Of a DNA stretch of 64,000 nt, positions 59,701 to 64,000 are shown piece after piece. This DNA is from Otis tarda (Eukaryota; Chordata; Aves; Otidiformes; Otididae): contig CM048576.1 in NCBI GenBank assembly GCA_026413225.1, positions 5,464,501 through 5,528,500 on the forward strand, in the 5' to 3' direction. The notes under the pieces are model-generated. The model searched no databases and was not told where the DNA came from. It was given only the letters and a program-made list of their open reading frames with translations. Position numbers and translations under genes: made by a program. Position 1 is the stretch's first letter; each line of letters opens with the position of its first letter.

Positions 59701-62700
59701 ACTGACACAGCTGAGGGCTCACATGCTGGAGCAGGGCTTTCTGTGTGAAATTCTCCTGAGCCTTGTTTTTCTGGTTTGGACCTGTCCCTGTACTACATCG
59801 GGTATATAGCTGAGATCAGCTTTTGGAGATGATACTGCTTTGTCCAGCTTTATGTCCCAGTTATCCACCAAGATTTCTAACCTGGTCTGCTCTTAGCAGA
59901 AATGGGCCGGTCTGAGAGATTTTGTGGTGGCTTGCAACGGGGCTGCATCCCGGCTTGGTGGAAGAACAGGTCCCCTTCTGAGAGGTGCCTGTTCTTAACC
60001 TGTGTGCCAAAATGCAGTGGGATATACTTGAGGTATCACGCCAGCCTGCTCTCTGGCATGAGCTCTGGGCTTCGGATAAAGCAGCTGGGAGTCATAGCCC
60101 GGTCCTTGCTCAAACAGATTTCTGATGCCAAAACAGAGGCTCCTGGGAAATACTCAACTCCAGTAATTAGAAACACACTAGTTTCTAGCCTCAAGGGTCA
60201 GAGCTTCTCAGCTAGTATAACAGGGGATTTCATGGAGTCTTTATCCAACTTCAGCGATGATAAAGCCAAGAGAAGGAGCATGCAAGGGCATGGTGTGTCA
60301 CAGGTATGATGTTCTTCTCTGCCTGTCTCATGGCAAAGAGCCTGATCCTATGCCAGCCATCAGGGCCACAAAAAAGCCATTGGGCTTCTCAAGTCCTAGC
60401 GGCTAGCAGGTAGCTACTCTTACTTGCAAGAGGCAAGTTAAGTGCTAACTGTATTACAACAGCTCCCTGATGGTGACAAAAACGACTCCAACCCTTTGAT
60501 GGTGGAACAACTTGAGTGGCAGGTGCAGACACGGGAAGTGTACTGCACGGATATAGCTGACATCGATGCAGCCCTAAGTTATTAAACTCTCCTGATATGC
60601 TCCTTTTTTTCTTATGGAAACCATTCCAACATGCTAGTGACGCTGCACTAAAACAGGGGGAAGCATATGCTGTGACTGGCGCTGGCTCAACACCTAACCG
60701 AGTCAAATCCTGGTGACTGTGTTCATTAAGCTGTTCTTCCAGCCAGCTTCCAGTGAGATGCAATCCTTCTCCTGTCTGCTAGGTCAGTGCAACAGAAACC
60801 AGATTTGTCAGGAGCTGTCACGCAACAAAGGCAAGCATGGTGAATACATATTAAAAATAACACCAGAAGCAATGAATGTTGGGTCCAATACAGATATGCC
60901 TGCTGCATTAGCACAGCTCATATTGTAATAATTGTATCCACTGCTCAGACAGCAGGTTATGCTGCCAAGGATCCCCTTGGGTTTTGTAAAGAAAATCAGT
61001 CTGAATTTTCCAAATTGCCTGTCCCCCACTGCAGAAATGCTAGTGAAATACATACAAAGGCTTGCAGTCACAGGTTGTTTTGCTGTTTGTAATTGCTTTA
61101 GTGTTACCTAGGATGCCCTTGCTCGGCTTATCCCTTCCACAGGGTTTGTTGTTTGGCTGTGGGTTTGTACAGCATCTCACACAGAGGTTCTGATCTCTGA
61201 GGCACACTGTGGTCACAGCAGCGGACTAATAATGAGAAATAACCCAACTCATCTGAGTATTTGAATAATTCTGGGCACAGAGAAGCTGATGATAGCAGCT
61301 GTCACTGGTGCTTGTGGGCTGCGAGCAGCCTGTCTGCCTTTGCAGCAGTGGATAGAGAGAGGTGTCGATGTGAATGTTCACCATTGCTGAAGAGCAATTG
61401 GCGCTGTGGTGGTGCTTGGTGTGTTATCCTATGTTCGGTTGTGAAGTCAGGGTGTCCTGTCTGAGGGCGAGTAAAAGACCTGACCTCACACAAGACCTGA
61501 ATCTTTCACTTATAAAGTCATGAGTGCTTGTCAAAAACAAACATCTAACTTTCAGCCACTCTCAGTGGGATCCCTCAGCCCTCCTGCTCCAGCCTGTTTT
61601 ACTTCATTCCTTTTCCATACTTTCACTCTCTCAAAACCTCTTTTGTTAGTTTCAGTCAGCTGAACCCAAGGTCTTATGCAGCAGGTCTTCTGGTGTTTGT
61701 CTTTGCAGCACAGATCAGGAGTCTTGGCCCAAGAACTCAAGTCTTAAGATGTGAACTTTCTTTAGCCATCCAGAGAGGAGTGCAAGCTGTCCAAATTTCA
61801 CAAGTGCCTTTAGGGACTTCTAGCCAGGCTGTTTTCTGCCTTAGTTCTGTGTTTGATAAGAAAAGAAAGAGGAAAAAAGTTTGTACTCTGCAACTGCAGT
61901 TAAATCTGCAAGGGGACTTTTATTTCTTGAATGACTTTGTGTGTTGTGGTTTTTGTGGTGTGGTGTTTTTGTTTTTTATTTTTCCCCATACTTAACTGCT
62001 CAGGGACCTTGTAAGGTCAGACAGCTTTGTGCTGACAGTCTTTCAGTACCATGCATGGCTAGTATGCCTGCACAGATGTGTGCAGCAGCAGCCATGTGCC
62101 TCCCTGGGACAATATGGTTTCTGTCTGGACATGAATCACATAAAGAACAGGGGCCCAGAATGTCAGCCCCTGCATGGCCCCCTCACGTCAAGAGCACATT
62201 AAGAAAAACAGCTGATTCTCCATGTCAGGCTTCCAGAAGAAAGCCTTATCCTTCTTTTTTTTTAGAGAATAGAAGGCAGATGGAAAGAGTCAATATAGTA
62301 AACAGATACTATGGGCAAACTGAAGCATAATGCTGGCTGAGGGTACAGGGCTGGAAGTCAACAGAAGTGAGCTCTTGGATGGAAAAGGAAATAATCTCTG
62401 TAAATGCTAGGCTCACCATTATTTTTGAGTTATATCTAGTTAGACAGTCCCTCACAGAAGCAGTAATAACAGGAGAGTGGAATAAAACTCCCTCGCATTG
62501 TGGCTTCTTGACTAAGATAACAAGTGACTGAGCTGGGATGTGCCTCTGTAGCATGCTTCCAAAGTGTTTGTGTCATCCTGGGAATGGCAAGGAGTTGTAG
62601 TGGGCAGCAGCCCTGCAGTGAAAGGCTATGGGAGGTGTCTATACAGATGAATAAATGCAGGTAGGAATGAATACGTGCTTGTGCGTATGATTGTAGGAGT

Positions 62701-63620
62701 GCAAATGTGCATACCGTTACACTGATGGATGTACTTTGGAGCATTTGAGGACGCCTAAGTAGCAAGAGGTGTGGGACTGGGTGCTGCATAGGTGGGGGAG
62801 GGCTTGAATCTGTGTGGCTAGCTCTGCAGATGTGTATGGGTGTCAGGGCAAGCAACAGTGTGGGCGCAAGCTTTAGTGAGAAAACAAATTTCTCCCCTGG
62901 CACACCAAAGTCTGAACAGCATTCCTTAATGTCAGGCACACTTCCCAGTTACCTCCTGGACCAGAAGGAGAACGGATGCTTTCTTTGCCAGAAATGGTAA
63001 TGATGAAAAGCTCTGCAGCCTGAAAGGCATCAGGGAAAAATTTCTGTGTTTGAAGGAAAGCACTTTGGAGATGTTGGAGGCCTTTTTGTGCTGGGGCTAT
63101 TAGCATTGCCTCCCTGGCTCTGCACAGCGTGCCCCTCCATGGCCCCTGGTGTCAGGAGGCTGCTAAAGCCAAGCAAGCCCCAGAGCCCTGCCTCAGGGAG
63201 TGCAGCAAGAACTACCTCCTAAATATTTGCTTGGAGGTGTAAATGTGATTCTTTGGCTGGGAGCTGGCTCTCTTACAGCCCGGTGTTGGACACAGGATCT
63301 CCAATCTGTATTTGCAAAAGTGTGGCTGTCCCCATGAAATCACCCTGAGGCTGTACCTGCTTCTCCCACCCACCCTCATCCTCATGTGCTATACCTTAGC
63401 AGAGGCACTAGGCAGCCTCAGTGCTTTTCCTGGTGCCTGCAGCATGCACCTCATTCTGTCATACTACTCATAGAGATGGTCTTACTACAAAATCAGTAGG
63501 TAGATGTTCCCTGCTGTGTGTTTATGCTGGGGCTGGAGATAAATCTAACTCGTTTGGATGAATACACAAGGGGGAGGAATTTAGAAAGGAAAAATGCCTT
63601 GGTGATGTTCAGCTTAGCTT

Positions 63621-63655
63621 GTTGCTATGCAACATCGTGCTGTAACCATAGCAAC
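63621..63655. promoter_or_regulatory. Tandem RFX X-box pair
   Basis: GTAACCATAGCAAC (63642-63655) fits the RFX X-box consensus GTNRCC-N2-RGYAAC at every position. GTTGCTATGCAAC (63621-63633) is a near-palindromic X-box. Their centres are about 21.5 bp apart, two helical turns, so both would face the same side of DNA. This is a strong candidate for RFX-factor binding in an enhancer or unannotated promoter. Confidence 0.55.
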
Positions 63656-63660
63656 TCCCA

Positions 63661-64000
63661 GAGAAGCACCTTGTACAGACCTTTTCTTCTGATACCGGCT
63701 GGAGAAAGAAAATGTGATAGAAATGCTGAGTCCTTCTCCGCACTAGGGCTCAGTGGCCCAAATCTGTCCTGGTATCCTGTGGGTTCACTTTTGCAGTTTG
63801 TGTTCCTAAGACTGGTTATTTTCTGCAGTTATTGCTTCACAGAAGGGTTGGGTTTCACTGCTTTTCAGACTAGAAGCCTTTGCATTAAGGGGCCCTGGAC
63901 AGAACTGCAATAAAACTGCTGGGACCCCAACCAGGCAGTAGCTACATGGAGCTGTGTTGTCCTGTAAGCAAAATAGCAAATTTGTTCTGTATTACTATTC
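63661..64000. other. Intergenic to window end
   Basis: No gene supported. A 131-codon open frame spans 63518-63913 across the X-box pair, but its translation has no recognisable domain and I treat it as chance. Confidence 0.45.

Larger units (their letters stand above)
53231..63600. other. Intergenic desert
   Basis: About 10 kb with no supportable gene. It holds simple T-rich tracts (54685, 55188), a hairpin with a G-rich tract at 55716-55790, a homeodomain-rich patch near 56.69 kb, and one exon-like open frame at 59900-60303 (see findings). No NCAM1 exon was recognised. Confidence 0.5.

Noticed and set aside
63518-63913. 131-codon open frame spanning the X-box pair
   Set aside because: Cys- and Leu-rich translation with no domain; the paired X-boxes explain the conspicuous palindromes better.
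53231-64000. NCAM1 exons expected from synteny
   Set aside because: No immunoglobulin or fibronectin domain exon was recognised on either strand; the gene probably starts beyond the window.
1-64000. tRNA genes, CRISPR arrays, bacterial operons or complete endogenous retroviruses
   Set aside because: No cloverleaf box pair, regular spacer-repeat array, Shine-Dalgarno-led gene string, or LTR pair with gag-pol frames was seen.

Overview
The window is vertebrate nuclear DNA, most likely from a bird. It has intron-split genes with GT-AG boundaries, one CpG-island promoter, and long stretches without genes. It also carries a CR1 LINE 3' end finishing in the (ATTCTATG)n octamer tail typical of avian CR1. 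No bacterial features, tRNA, rRNA, CRISPR array or complete virus-like element was seen. The species cannot be fixed from the sequence alone.

Layout. (1) Positions 1-3400, + strand: the last four coding exons of BCO2 (beta-carotene oxygenase 2), with its 3' UTR and poly(A) signal by about 3975; the 5' part of the gene lies before the window. (2) About 6790-11950, + strand: a complete six-exon PTS gene (6-pyruvoyltetrahydropterin synthase) with a CpG-island promoter and a strong poly(A) signal. It encodes 148 residues with every catalytic and zinc-binding residue present. (3) 20318-23580, - strand: a complete four-exon gene for a small secreted GPI-anchored glycoprotein, called as PLET1 from its architecture and position. 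It was reconstructed exon by exon in consistent phase (190 residues). (4) 23.7-64 kb: no gene I can support. This stretch holds one good CR1 copy, one CR1 relic, several A/T-rich segments that look like candidate conserved regulatory elements, a pair of RFX-type X-boxes near 63.6 kb, and a few exon-like or small-ORF candidates of low confidence.

The order BCO2-PTS-PLET1 matches the conserved amniote block at human 11q23, where NCAM1 follows (recalled, not searched). The distal 40 kb is therefore probably the PLET1-NCAM1 interval. The three genes do not form a pathway: BCO2 cleaves carotenoids in mitochondria, PTS makes the tetrahydrobiopterin precursor in the cytosol, and PLET1 is an epithelial surface protein. 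Their proximity is inherited synteny.

I did not find a clearly new biological system. The observations most worth checking are the paired X-boxes, the six-residue C-terminal extension of PTS with a possible longer N-terminus, the dense glycosylation of the bird PLET1, and two short exon-like open frames in the desert.
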